DNA from: an uncultured Prevotella sp.
GTDB taxonomy: Bacteria; Bacteroidota; Bacteroidia; Bacteroidales; Bacteroidaceae
Reading direction: 5' to 3'
Assembly (NCBI GenBank): GCA_900539625.1
Contig: UQCW01000051.1
Coordinates: 1-19,916 of the forward strand
DNA length: 19,916 nt
Shown: in pieces, positions 1 to 8,143 of the stretch
How the letters are laid out: every line of letters begins with the position of its first letter
How positions within the stretch are numbered: the first letter of the stretch is position 1
Made by a program: the position numbers and the translations under genes
Notes under the pieces: model-generated
Told to the model about the DNA's origin: nothing
Seen by the model: only the letters and a program-made list of their open reading frames with translations
Database searches by the model: none

Positions 1-308
<308 letters not shown>

Positions 309-1691
309 ATGTACGACAGAAGATATACACCCGAAAGGATTTTGGAATTAAAGGGGAATGAGATATTTGTTTTTGGTAGCAATCTGGCAGGCGCACATTG
401 TGGCGGTGCCGCACGGCTTGCTTATGAACGATTTGGTGCCGTATGGGGCGAAGGCGTTGGTCTGCATGGCCAAACATACGCCATCCCTACCATGCAGGGT
501 GGTGTGGAACCCATCAAGCCCTACGTAGATGCGTTCATCCGTTTTGCCAAGGAACACAACCGCCTCACGTTTCTGGTCACACGAATAGGTTGCGGTATAG
601 CAGGATTTCGCGATGAGGAGATTGCTCCACTCTTTATGGATGCCATTGATGTGGAAAATATCATCCTTCCGATTGAGTTTGTCACGTGCTTGGTTAAGCA
701 TGTGACACAAACCAGGATGGACAATGGAATTACATGGAACTCCAATGTGTTTCTTGCAAAATATGCTCCTTTAATGTATAAGGCAAATCAAGGTGATCAT
801 ATTGCATATAACCAGGTAAGGGAACTGCGTGTCCAAGAGTATCGAAATACGATAGAGATTGTAAATCAAGGATTCTATACAACGGAGGAAGGGCGACGTG
901 TTCAGTTTCCTATCCCTACACGCATGGAACATGAAACGACTTTTTATAGCCGTGCATTCCGTGTTGATTACATCGCTGTAAGACCGATGGCTACACAGGT
1001 TATTGTCCGCAATGTGGATTGTTTGGAAGAAGGTGTCCGCCTTACCCATGAAGGCTACAATCCTGCTGTGTTAAATATGGCGAGTCGCAGGATTCCAGGA
1101 GGTGGAGTGATGACAGGATCTGGAGCACAGGAAGAAACTCTCTTCCGTCGCACGAACCTGTTCCGCTCGCTCTATCAGTTCACGGAGTATTTCATCAATC
1201 ATGTATGGTATGCAAAGCATATAACGCCAGTTCGTACAGGCGAGCGTTATCCTTTGGAGCGAAATTTCGGTGGTATCTATACACCTGGAGCCTTACTCTT
1301 TCGTGAGGACGAACATCATGGTTACAAGTTGATGGATTCTCCTCAAAAGCTCTCATTCATATCAGTGGCGGGCATCAATCGTCCTGAGCTGAAAGATGCA
1401 ACCCATCTTGCAGACAATATGATAGAGGGGACAAAGAATAAGATGCGGACTATCCTGCGGATAGGATTACGTCATGGCCACGACTCACTTGTGCTCGGAG
1501 CATTAGGTTGTGGAGTCTTTTGCAATCCCCCTTCGCATATAGCCCAGCTCTTCCACGAGGTGTTTGAAGAACCAGAGTTTAAGGATAAGTACCGCCTTAT
1601 CAGTTTTGCCATTTTGGATGACCATAATGCGCACCGCAGTCACAATCCAGAGGGTAATTACATACCATTCGTAAAAGAGTTTTGTCGGTAG
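309..1691 (+). CDS. Macro-like (A1S_2505-type) domain fused to a TIGR02452/DUF2263 PARG-like domain
   Basis: This 460-residue soluble protein has no signal peptide or membrane segment. Residues 1-125 match the A1S_2505-like phage-associated family: a VFGSNLAG loop at 21-28, a GGAA at 32-35, and TRIGCGIAGF at 91-100, all glycine-rich nucleotide-binding-type loops. Residues ~177-455 match the TIGR02452/DUF2263 family. That domain carries GGG at 264-266 and QEE at 274-276, the GGG-X6-8-QEE signature of poly(ADP-ribose) glycohydrolase, and a second loop LGALGCGVFCNPP at 396-408. The inferred role is hydrolysis or recognition of ADP-ribose groups. The substrate is unknown, and whether the N-terminal module is catalytic cannot be told from sequence. 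The gene is visibly more A+T-rich than most of the window, which fits horizontal transfer. No partner ADP-ribosyltransferase is visible: the left side is lost and the right neighbour is the convergent nan operon. Confidence 0.85.
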   Translation: MYDRRYTPERILELKGNEIFVFGSNLAGAHCGGAARLAYERFGAVWGEGVGLHGQTYAIPTMQGGVEPIKPYVDAFIRFAKEHNRLTFLVTRIGCGIAGFRDEEIAPLFMDAIDVENIILPIEFVTCLVKHVTQTRMDNGITWNSNVFLAKYAPLMYKANQGDHIAYNQVRELRVQEYRNTIEIVNQGFYTTEEGRRVQFPIPTRMEHETTFYSRAFRVDYIAVRPMATQVIVRNVDCLEEGVRLTHEGYNPAVLNMASRRIPGGGVMTGSGAQEETLFRRTNLFRSLYQFTEYFINHVWYAKHITPVRTGERYPLERNFGGIYTPGALLFREDEHHGYKLMDSPQKLSFISVAGINRPELKDATHLADNMIEGTKNKMRTILRIGLRHGHDSLVLGALGCGVFCNPPSHIAQLFHEVFEEPEFKDKYRLISFAILDDHNAHRSHNPEGNYIPFVKEFCR

Positions 1692-1752
1692 GGCAATGAT
1701 AGGTACAAGGTTATTTTTACCTTTTGAACGTAATAATTTAGCGGTAGTTCAC

Positions 1753-1812
1753 AAAAAAACAGGGATTCCCCTGAAGTCGCAGAATTGAATCGGCGGCATC
1801 AGGGGAATCCCT
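1753..1812 (-). terminator. Rho-independent terminator of the nan operon
   Basis: The arms 1761-1774 and 1799-1812 form a perfect 14-bp inverted repeat (AGGGATTCCCCTGA and its complement) around a 24-base loop. On the minus strand the stem is followed by a seven-T run (the A run at 1753-1759). It lies 34 bases beyond the nanE stop codon. The convergent macro-like/PARG gene ends upstream on the other strand, and the same stem could slow polymerase from that side, but the T-run is only good on the minus strand. Confidence 0.85.
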
Positions 1813-1845
1813 ATTTATCGTTAGATGGCGCGGGGCCGTCTGGTG

Positions 1846-3021
1846 TTATTTCTGTGCCAGGTCTTCCAAAATGCGCCAGCATTGGAAGAGTCCGCGTGGC
1901 ACGTGGAAGCAGCCTTTCCATTTTCCGCCCTTGAGAGGAAGCAACACTTCGCCTTGGCGGTTAAGATAGCCAAACCATTCAGGATGTTCGGGGTCGGCAA
2001 AATGCGACCATACGTAGTCGTGAACACGGTTGAACCATTCAAGGCATTCCTGGCGACCGGTGAGCTGGTAGCCCTTGATCATGGTGATGAGCGTCTCGAT
2101 GTGCACCCACCAGAGTTTCTGGTCCCATTCGAGCTGCTGGCAAGGATGGCCGAGGCGGTCCATGAAATAGAAGATGCCGCCGTGCTTCTTGTCCCATCCG
2201 TAGTTGGCCTCGTTGAGGGCGATGTCAACGGCTTTCTCAATGAGGTCTTGACGGCCGAGGCGCTTGCCGAGGTCCATGATAAACCACATGGCTTCAATGG
2301 CGTGGCCCGGATTGAGGAGGCGTCCGTCGAAGCAGTCAACAAGTTCGTTGTCGGCAGAGAGGTGTTCCACGATGAGGCCCAGTTCGGGACGGTAGAAAAC
2401 GTCCATGACCTCGTGAATGCACGTGTCGATGGTTTGCTTCATGAAGGCAGGGTCGAGCAGCGGTTCGATTTCCAAAGCCACGTTGCAGAGAATCATCGGG
2501 AGGGCGAAGCTCTTTAGGGCGCGGGAGCCAGGGACAGCCTTGTTCCAACGGCCTTTCGGATTGTCAACCTTTGAGAGGACGATGTCAAACGTGCGCTTGG
2601 CGATGTCGGCATATTCCTGGTTGCCTGTGGCGATACTGAGCTGGCCGAAGGCGATGACAGCGAAGGTGTAAGAGAAAATGTTGTAAGGCTCCACCAACGG
2701 ATGGCCTTCACGGTCGAGGGAGAAATACCAGTTGAGATTGCCGTCGTGTCCGTATTTCTTTAGGAACTCAGCACCCTGGATGGCGCAGTCGAGCCATTCC
2801 TGGCGCTTTTCCACTTTGTTGTAGAGCGTGGCGAACATCCACACTTCGCGGCCCTGCAGCCAGATGAATTTGTCCGTGTCGAAGACGTTTCCTTCACGGT
2901 CAAGGCAGGTGAAATAACCGCCGTGTTCCAGGTCTTGTGACTTTTCAAGCCAGAAGGGAACCACTTTGTCGAGCAATTCGTGCTTGTATTGCTCTGAGAG
3001 TTTTTTGAAATCTGTTGTCAT
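1846..3021 (-). CDS. nanE: N-acylglucosamine 2-epimerase (AGE/RenBP family), ManNAc to GlcNAc
   Basis: The 391 residues match the usual length of the AGE family, an all-alpha (alpha/alpha)6-barrel enzyme. Family hallmarks visible are LQGREVW (55-61), the PGHAIEAMW motif with His240, the KLWWVHIETL block (302-311), and CFHVPR with His373. His240 and His373 correspond to the two catalytic histidines known in this family. The inferred reaction converts N-acetylmannosamine released by sialic acid lyase to N-acetylglucosamine in the cytoplasm. This is the route Bacteroidetes use instead of an E. coli-type ManNAc-6-P pathway. It is the last gene of the nan operon, 129 bases after the transporter gene. 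A cellobiose or mannose 2-epimerase is a possible alternative within the superfamily, but the lyase and transporter neighbours favour ManNAc. Confidence 0.9.
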   Translation of the reverse strand: MTTDFKKLSEQYKHELLDKVVPFWLEKSQDLEHGGYFTCLDREGNVFDTDKFIWLQGREVWMFATLYNKVEKRQEWLDCAIQGAEFLKKYGHDGNLNWYFSLDREGHPLVEPYNIFSYTFAVIAFGQLSIATGNQEYADIAKRTFDIVLSKVDNPKGRWNKAVPGSRALKSFALPMILCNVALEIEPLLDPAFMKQTIDTCIHEVMDVFYRPELGLIVEHLSADNELVDCFDGRLLNPGHAIEAMWFIMDLGKRLGRQDLIEKAVDIALNEANYGWDKKHGGIFYFMDRLGHPCQQLEWDQKLWWVHIETLITMIKGYQLTGRQECLEWFNRVHDYVWSHFADPEHPEWFGYLNRQGEVLLPLKGGKWKGCFHVPRGLFQCWRILEDLAQK

Positions 3022-3043
3022 CGTGTATGTTTTTTTCTGTCGT

Positions 3044-3083
3044 CCCCCTTTTCTCCGACGGAAACCGTTGGAGGCGGAGGGGG
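3044..3083 (-). other. Intercistronic stem-loop before nanE
   Basis: In the 129-base gap between the transporter stop and the nanE start, C and G runs (3044-3048 with 3079-3083) can pair. TCCG can pair with CGGA inside them, and a small ACGG/CCGT hairpin sits at the tip. No T-run follows on the minus strand, so it does not look like a terminator. It is a candidate RNA-stability or translation-control element close to the nanE start codon. Confidence 0.4.
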
Positions 3084-3150
3084 AGGAGAGGGTGATTGAT
3101 GATGTTTATCGGTGATGCTTATATATTCACCATTACTTATGCTTGAAGAA

Positions 3151-5925
3151 TCATTTGGCGTTGTCAGCGTCGAGTTGTTTCCAGCAAAGTCCCTTCAGGT
3201 TCTTTTCTTCCTTGAAGATATAGGAGAAGATGAGACCGACGAGAACGGAAGTGACGAGGCCGATGAAACCGTAGAGCAGGAAGCTCGTCGGCGTCAGGTT
3301 TTTGACGAGGAAAACAACGCAAACACCGCTGAGGAAGCCCGTGAGAGCCGCCTTGCCACCGATGCGCGGGAAGAAGATGCCCATGAGGAAGAGTCCGCCG
3401 AGGCCACTGGAGAGGAGCCCGAGAATTTCTTGGAAGAAATCAAGCAGGGAGAGAATTTCCCATGTGGCCATGAGCAGGGCGATGCCCATGCCGATGGCGC
3501 CCGAGACGATGCAGGTGCGGCGTGCCACTTTCAAGGTCTGCTCCGACGATGCCTGCGGACGCCAGCGCTTGTAGAAGTCGACACTGAAGGCCGTGGCCAC
3601 GGAGTTGATGTTTGAAGAGATGGTGCTCATCGTTGCAGCGAAGATGGCCGCGATGAGCAGTCCGGCCAATCCTTGCGGCAGTTGGCTCATCATGAAGAAG
3701 GGGAAGATGGTGTCGCCCTTGAGCATGGTGTAGTCGAGTTCGGCAGGGTGGGTCTTGAAGAACGTGTAGAGTCCGGCACCGATGGCGAAGAAAGCGATGG
3801 AGATAAACACGCTCATGAGACCATTGAGCATGATGCTCTGGCGGGCACTGCGCTCGTCCTTGGTCGTGAGGTAGCGCTGGATGACCGTTTGGTCGCTGGT
3901 GTAGGAAATCAAGTTGTTGGCCATGCCGCCGAGGATGATCACCCAGAAGGTGGCCGAGCGATAGTCGAAACTCCAGTCGAAGAGGCGGAATTTGCCAGCG
4001 TCGCTGCCGAGCTGCAGGAAACCGCTCACGCCGCCTTCCGTGCCAAAGACGAGATAGCCCACGGCGAAGAGTGCGCCGCCAACGAGGATGATGCCCTGCA
4101 CCACGTCGCCCCACACCACGGCTTCAACGCCGCCCATCGTGCAATAAACGATGGTGACAAGCGCCATGAGGATGATGCAGATGTAGAGGTCAATGCCCGT
4201 CACGGCCGTCAGCGCCAGAGAAGGGAGGTACAACACCAAGGCCATACGTGCCACCATGAAGATGATGAACAAGGCGGAGGCTATGAGCCGCGTGGTGGCG
4301 TTGAAACGGCGCTCGAGATATTCGTAGGCGCTCGTGACGTTCAAGCGGCGGAAGAATGGCAGATAATATTTGATGACGGGGAACGACACCAGCAGGATGG
4401 TGACGAGCATGGGGTAGTAGGTCCAGTCGGTGGCATAAGCCTTGGCGGGGTAGGCCATGTAGGTGATGGCGCTGAGCATGGTGGCATAGATGCTGATGCC
4501 TGCCGCCCACCAGGGGATGCGGCCGCCGCCTTTGAAGAAGTCATCGGCATCGCCTTCACGCTTCATGAAATAATATCCCAGGAGAATCATGGCCACGAGG
4601 TAGGCAATCAGCACGGTCCAGTTGCCCCAACCGAAGGAAGGGCGCATGGTCATCTTGATCGCCGTCACGTCGGCAGAGCGCACGCCGGGTTTGCTCTCGC
4701 CGCCAACAACAATCCATTCGCCATCGTGGCCCACCAGGGCTGCGCCAGCACGCGCCAAGAACGGCGAACGGCTTTCGGTGACCCAGGTGTCGGTGATGGT
4801 GTGATAGATGAGCAATTCGTCGTTGAAGCAATACCAGGGCGCTGGATGGAGCATGTATTCCGCCTGCTGGTTGCGCAGCGTTTCCAGTTGGCCTTTGGTG
4901 GCCGAATCGTCGGGATGCTGCAGCAAGGCGTTTTCTGCCTGTGCAATCGCCAAGGGGCGATTGATGGCCTGCTGGAAGATGTCGCGGTTGACGCCACCCA
5001 CAAAAACGATGTGGGCGCAGCCAGAAGTGAGCGCTGCGGCACCAACAAGGGTCATGGGCGTTTTTGTGCCGTGGGGAATGATTTCCGCCACGTGGCTCCA
5101 CTGCTTAGTTTGGGGATTGAAAACGAGGCCGTCGGTGTTGGCAAATCCGGGGTGTGAAGCGTCGGCAGGCTGGAAACCGCCCATCAGGTAGAAGCAGTTG
5201 GTCACACCGTTGCTTTGCACCGCAGCGGCAGGTTGCAGACGTGCCGCACCAGGCATGTCGGGAAGGCGTTCCCATCTCGTTGCGTGAGGATAGCTCAGAC
5301 GATAGGCCGCCCGCGAGGACGTCCCGTTGGTCTGTCCGCCAGCCACATAGATGTAGCCCCCGCCAATGGCTCCAGCCATATTGTCGAGCGCCTGTGGCAA
5401 TGCGGGAAGGTTCACGCATTTGACGCCGCCTTTCTGCTTCTCGAGGAGAAACACTTTGGCGGAACTTTCCTTGCCGTTGGTGCCGCCGATGCACACGAGG
5501 CCTTCGGGAACAGGGACCGCCACACCGTAGGCCAGCGCTTCGGGCAGTTGTCCTGCCTTTTTCCAGTTGGATTTGTCTGACGCGGGGTTCTCTAGTTCGT
5601 AGATGTCGCGATAGAACACTTTTTCGCCGCCTTCGGCTGCCGGTTTGCCGGGGAAGTTACATCCTCCAGCCACCAGCAAACTGCCTTTTGACATGCCAGC
5701 GAAGGGTGCGGAGACACCCTCTTTGCCGCCCACCGTCAAGGCAGGGAGGCTGCGATAGGCCACCGTGTTGAAGGCGTTGTCGTTGGCGAGTGGTTTGCCT
5801 GCCAACGCTTCCGTCGTGTTTCCGCTGGCACCAGACTGCTGGCTTGCGGCGCAAATCGTGCCGCCACTTCCTGAGAGACAGGCTGCTGCAACAATTAAAA
5901 ACAGATATTTCAGAATGTTTTTCAT
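3151..5925 (-). CDS. Cyclically permuted Kelch mutarotase fused to sodium:solute symporter (sialic acid uptake)
   Basis: This is a 924-residue fusion. Residues 1-28 form a signal peptide or signal anchor. Residues ~45-425 are a Kelch beta-propeller with repeated glycine pairs (AGG 86-88, IGG 146-148, AGG 195-197, MGG 248-250, VGG 309-311, VGG 407-409). This fits the cyclically permuted YjhT/NanM-like mutarotase family (TIGR03548), which interconverts sialic acid anomers in the periplasm. From ~435 to 910 is a sodium:solute symporter with roughly thirteen hydrophobic helices; the typical start is DDFFKGGGRIPWWAAGIS at 461-478. The arrangement puts the propeller outside the inner membrane, attached to the transporter mouth. 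It lies between nanA (72-base gap) and nanE (129-base gap), so the substrate is inferred to be N-acetylneuraminate. A YesX-type or sugar-specific symporter is an alternative if the operon context is misleading. Confidence 0.85.
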   Translation of the reverse strand: MKNILKYLFLIVAAACLSGSGGTICAASQQSGASGNTTEALAGKPLANDNAFNTVAYRSLPALTVGGKEGVSAPFAGMSKGSLLVAGGCNFPGKPAAEGGEKVFYRDIYELENPASDKSNWKKAGQLPEALAYGVAVPVPEGLVCIGGTNGKESSAKVFLLEKQKGGVKCVNLPALPQALDNMAGAIGGGYIYVAGGQTNGTSSRAAYRLSYPHATRWERLPDMPGAARLQPAAAVQSNGVTNCFYLMGGFQPADASHPGFANTDGLVFNPQTKQWSHVAEIIPHGTKTPMTLVGAAALTSGCAHIVFVGGVNRDIFQQAINRPLAIAQAENALLQHPDDSATKGQLETLRNQQAEYMLHPAPWYCFNDELLIYHTITDTWVTESRSPFLARAGAALVGHDGEWIVVGGESKPGVRSADVTAIKMTMRPSFGWGNWTVLIAYLVAMILLGYYFMKREGDADDFFKGGGRIPWWAAGISIYATMLSAITYMAYPAKAYATDWTYYPMLVTILLVSFPVIKYYLPFFRRLNVTSAYEYLERRFNATTRLIASALFIIFMVARMALVLYLPSLALTAVTGIDLYICIILMALVTIVYCTMGGVEAVVWGDVVQGIILVGGALFAVGYLVFGTEGGVSGFLQLGSDAGKFRLFDWSFDYRSATFWVIILGGMANNLISYTSDQTVIQRYLTTKDERSARQSIMLNGLMSVFISIAFFAIGAGLYTFFKTHPAELDYTMLKGDTIFPFFMMSQLPQGLAGLLIAAIFAATMSTISSNINSVATAFSVDFYKRWRPQASSEQTLKVARRTCIVSGAIGMGIALLMATWEILSLLDFFQEILGLLSSGLGGLFLMGIFFPRIGGKAALTGFLSGVCVVFLVKNLTPTSFLLYGFIGLVTSVLVGLIFSYIFKEEKNLKGLCWKQLDADNAK

Positions 5926-5936
5926 GTTGAGATATT

Positions 5937-5980
5937 AAAAAGGATTGACGAGAATCCCCCCTGAGAGGTTCCCGTCAATC
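5937..5980 (-). terminator. Terminator-like hairpin between nanA and the transporter gene
   Basis: Arms 5943-5950 and 5973-5980 form a perfect 8-bp stem (GATTGACG with its complement), which continues inward with one mismatch and a G-U pair. On the minus strand the stem is followed by C and five T. It lies 17 bases after the nanA stop and ends only about a dozen bases before the transporter start codon. The likely effect is partial termination or 3'-end protection of the nanA message, giving more lyase than transporter. Confidence 0.5.
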
Positions 5981-5997
5981 GGTTTTATCAGATGAAA

Positions 5998-6918
5998 TTA
6001 CTTGTTGCAACGGTTGAAGAAGTCAATGGCCTCGAGTTCTGCGCGAAGCTGTTTCTCCTCTTCTTCGGTCACATTTTGGAACGGCGTGCGGTTCGGGCCG
6101 AGGTCCAGTCCGATGAGCTTCATGATGCGCTTTCCGCCGACGATGTTACCACGGAAGTGGCAGATGACGTCAATCACGTCCTGTGCGAAATTCTGAAGTT
6201 CGCGTGCCTTTTCCAAATCGCCGTTGGCCCATGCCTCCTGGATGCCAGTCAGCACGCGGCCGTTGTAGTTCGTTGTGCCGCCGATGCCGCCTTGGGCACC
6301 GCCCATAGCCAGACATGGCAGGATGGTTTCGTCTTGTCCGTGGAGCATGTCAAACTTGCCGTCTTTGTAGCGGCGGCAGCGGTTGTATTCATAGAGACTT
6401 TCGAAGGTGTATTTGATGCCGGCGAAATTTGGGATGCGTCCGTCAACGGCCTTCAGAAAATCAAGCATAGAAAGGAATGCACCATTGAAAGCCGGGATGT
6501 GGTAGAAATAGAAGGGGAGCTCGGGAGCGCCGCAGGCAATCTCCTCGCAATATTTAACGAGTTCTTCAATGCGTCCCACCTTTGGGAAGGGAGGAGCCAT
6601 CGCACCGATGCCCCAAGCACCGATGGCCTGAGCGTGTTCTGCCAAACGGCGGCTGCTCTTCACGCAGGTGCTGCCGACATGGACAATCACCTTGAAGTCG
6701 GCGGGAACGGCCTTGACCCATGCCTCGGCCAGTTTCATGCGTTCTTCTTCGGTGAGCATATATCCTTCGCCCGAAGAGCCATTGATGAACACGCCTTTCA
6801 GTCCGTTGCGTGCCAACAGAGCTGCATAGGCAGGAATCGGTTCGTAGTTCACTTCACCATTTTCGTAGAATGGCGTGAATGGCGCATCAATGAGGCCATG
6901 TATTTTTTCAAAATTCAT
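5998..6918 (-). CDS. nanA: N-acetylneuraminate lyase
   Basis: This is a 306-residue class I aldolase of the DHDPS/NAL (TIM-barrel) family, full length. Diagnostic motifs are GSSGEG at 47-52 (carboxylate binding), the YHIP block with Tyr139 (equivalent to catalytic Tyr137 of E. coli NanA in YNIP), and GIKYT with Lys169 as the Schiff-base lysine. The enzyme cleaves N-acetylneuraminate to N-acetylmannosamine and pyruvate in the cytoplasm. It is the promoter-proximal gene of the operon: a strong Bacteroidetes-type promoter lies 34 bases upstream (6952-6982). The motif set and the following mutarotase/symporter and AGE epimerase genes argue for a sialic acid lyase rather than dihydrodipicolinate synthase. 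Confidence 0.93.
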   Translation of the reverse strand: MNFEKIHGLIDAPFTPFYENGEVNYEPIPAYAALLARNGLKGVFINGSSGEGYMLTEEERMKLAEAWVKAVPADFKVIVHVGSTCVKSSRRLAEHAQAIGAWGIGAMAPPFPKVGRIEELVKYCEEIACGAPELPFYFYHIPAFNGAFLSMLDFLKAVDGRIPNFAGIKYTFESLYEYNRCRRYKDGKFDMLHGQDETILPCLAMGGAQGGIGGTTNYNGRVLTGIQEAWANGDLEKARELQNFAQDVIDVICHFRGNIVGGKRIMKLIGLDLGPNRTPFQNVTEEEEKQLRAELEAIDFFNRCNK

Positions 6919-6951
6919 TGTAGGTAATATTTAGATGGTTGTTTGGTGATA

Positions 6952-6982
6952 CAAATGTAACAATATAGGAAGAAACAGGCAA
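6952..6982 (-). promoter_or_regulatory. Promoter of the nan operon
   Basis: On the minus strand the sequence reads TTGC (6979-6982), 19 bases, TACATTTG (6952-6959). This matches the Bacteroidetes primary sigma pattern of a TTG-type -33 box and a TAnnTTTG -7 box. It predicts transcription from about 6945 and a leader of under 30 bases before nanA. No operator repeat was recognised next to it. Confidence 0.75.
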
Positions 6983-7220
6983 GCAATTTTTGTGCAAGAT
7001 TTTCGTTCCTTCGTTAAAAAAAGTGCGCAGGGCAAAAAACGGGCTGGGCGGTGTCTTGCAGGAGTCGCACAGCGTCTTGCTGGGGCAGCGCAGTTGCATC
7101 GTTTTTTTTGCCGCTGTCGCCCTCGGGTAACGGCGTGAAGCCAAGGCCTTTCTCTGCCCGCTGGAATGCCAAGAGAAACAGGCAGGGAGGGCGGCACGCA
7201 ACAGGTTTTCGGCAAAACGC
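6983..7220. other. G+C-rich spacer between divergent nan and fabI promoters
   Basis: This spacer separates the two divergent promoters. It includes runs of A near 7015-7021 and T near 7101-7108, and an imperfect 21-base tandem repeat (7051-7071 and 7072-7092, 15 of 21 identical). Several open frames exist on the minus strand, but they run into the promoter and look random (rich in R, P, C), so I call no gene here. Confidence 0.4.
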
Positions 7221-7251
7221 TTGCTCAATCTGCACAAAGTTTGTAATTTTG
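7221..7251 (+). promoter_or_regulatory. Promoter of fabI
   Basis: TTGC (7221-7224), 19 bases, TAATTTTG (7244-7251): the same geometry as the nan promoter on the opposite strand. The predicted start of transcription is near 7258, leaving a leader of about 28 bases before the ATG at 7286. Confidence 0.75.
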
Positions 7252-7285
7252 TGCCACAATTTAAAATTTTCAAAAGAAGAAACAA

Positions 7286-8143
7286 ATGACACACAATCTG
7301 TTGAAAGGCAAGCGCGGCATCATCTTCGGCGCTTTGAACTCTGAATCCATTGCTTGGAAAGTGGCTGAAAAGGCTGTTGAAGAAGGTGCTACCATCACGC
7401 TCAGCAACACGCCGATGGCCTTGCGTATGGGCCAGCTCAACGAGCTCTCTGAAAAACTCAATGCACCAATCATTCCGGCCGACGCCACAAGCGTTGAAGA
7501 CCTCGAAGTGGTGTTCAAGGAGAGCATGGAGAAACTCGGCGGCAAGATCGACTTTGTGCTCCATTCAATTGGCATGAGCCCCAACGTGCGCAAACACCGC
7601 ACATACGATGACCTCGATTATGGTTATCTCCAGAAGACGCTCGACATTTCTGCCATCTCTTTCCATAAAATGCTCCAGGTTGCCAAGAAGCAGGACGCCA
7701 TTGCCGACTACGGTTCGGTGGTTGCCTTGACCTACGTGGCTTCGCAGCGTACATTCTTCGGCTACAACGATATGGCCGACGCCAAGAGCATGCTTGAAAG
7801 CATCGCCCGCTCTTTCGGTTATATCTATGGTCGCGAAAAGCACGTGCGCGTCAACACCATCTCGCAGTCGCCAACTGCCACTACTGCCGGTAAGGGCATC
7901 AAGGAAATCGACAACATGATGGACTTCGCCGACAAGATGTCTCCGCTGGGCAACGCTGATGCTGAGGAATGCGCTAACTATTGCGTCGTGATGTTCTCCG
8001 ACTTCACTCGCAAGGTGACCATGCAGAACCTCTTCCACGATGGCGGTTTCTCTAACATGGGCATGAGCCTCCGCGCCATGAACCAGTATTCAAAGGACTT
8101 GAAGCCTTTTGAAGACGAGAACGGCAAGATTATCTACGGATAA
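7286..8143 (+). CDS. fabI: Enoyl-[acyl-carrier-protein] reductase (NADH), FabI
   Basis: This is a 285-residue short-chain dehydrogenase-like enzyme. The N-terminal loop GALNSESIAW (15-24) is the FabI version of the nucleotide-binding motif. The catalytic set is Tyr150, Tyr160 and Lys167 (Y-X9-Y-X6-K), followed by RVNTISQSPTATTAGKGI, the substrate-loop region typical of FabI. It reduces trans-2-enoyl-ACP to acyl-ACP in the last step of each type II fatty acid elongation cycle and is the target class of triclosan. It has its own promoter and is followed by a strong hairpin with a T-tract, so it is probably monocistronic. The slightly longer C-terminus, ending in a KIIYG tail, is normal for Bacteroidetes copies as far as I recall. 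Confidence 0.95.
   Translation: MTHNLLKGKRGIIFGALNSESIAWKVAEKAVEEGATITLSNTPMALRMGQLNELSEKLNAPIIPADATSVEDLEVVFKESMEKLGGKIDFVLHSIGMSPNVRKHRTYDDLDYGYLQKTLDISAISFHKMLQVAKKQDAIADYGSVVALTYVASQRTFFGYNDMADAKSMLESIARSFGYIYGREKHVRVNTISQSPTATTAGKGIKEIDNMMDFADKMSPLGNADAEECANYCVVMFSDFTRKVTMQNLFHDGGFSNMGMSLRAMNQYSKDLKPFEDENGKIIYG

Noticed and set aside
1692..1740. AAGGT/ACCTT hairpin after the macro-like/PARG gene as its terminator
   Set aside because: A 5-bp stem with an A+T loop and only a short T-run is too weak to call; the stronger stem at 1761-1812 is oriented for the nan operon.
3673..5157. Long open frame (494 codons) on the plus strand opposite the symporter fusion
   Set aside because: It is an antisense shadow: histidine-, glutamate- and glycine-rich with no domain, and the minus strand encodes a clear Kelch-symporter protein.
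5992..6927. Open frame on the plus strand opposite nanA
   Set aside because: It is the mirror of a clear NanA sequence with intact catalytic residues; it has no motif of its own.
6908..7564. Minus-strand frame of 218 codons crossing the nan-fabI promoter region
   Set aside because: It runs antisense into fabI and through both promoters; its composition is random and it has no recognisable domain.
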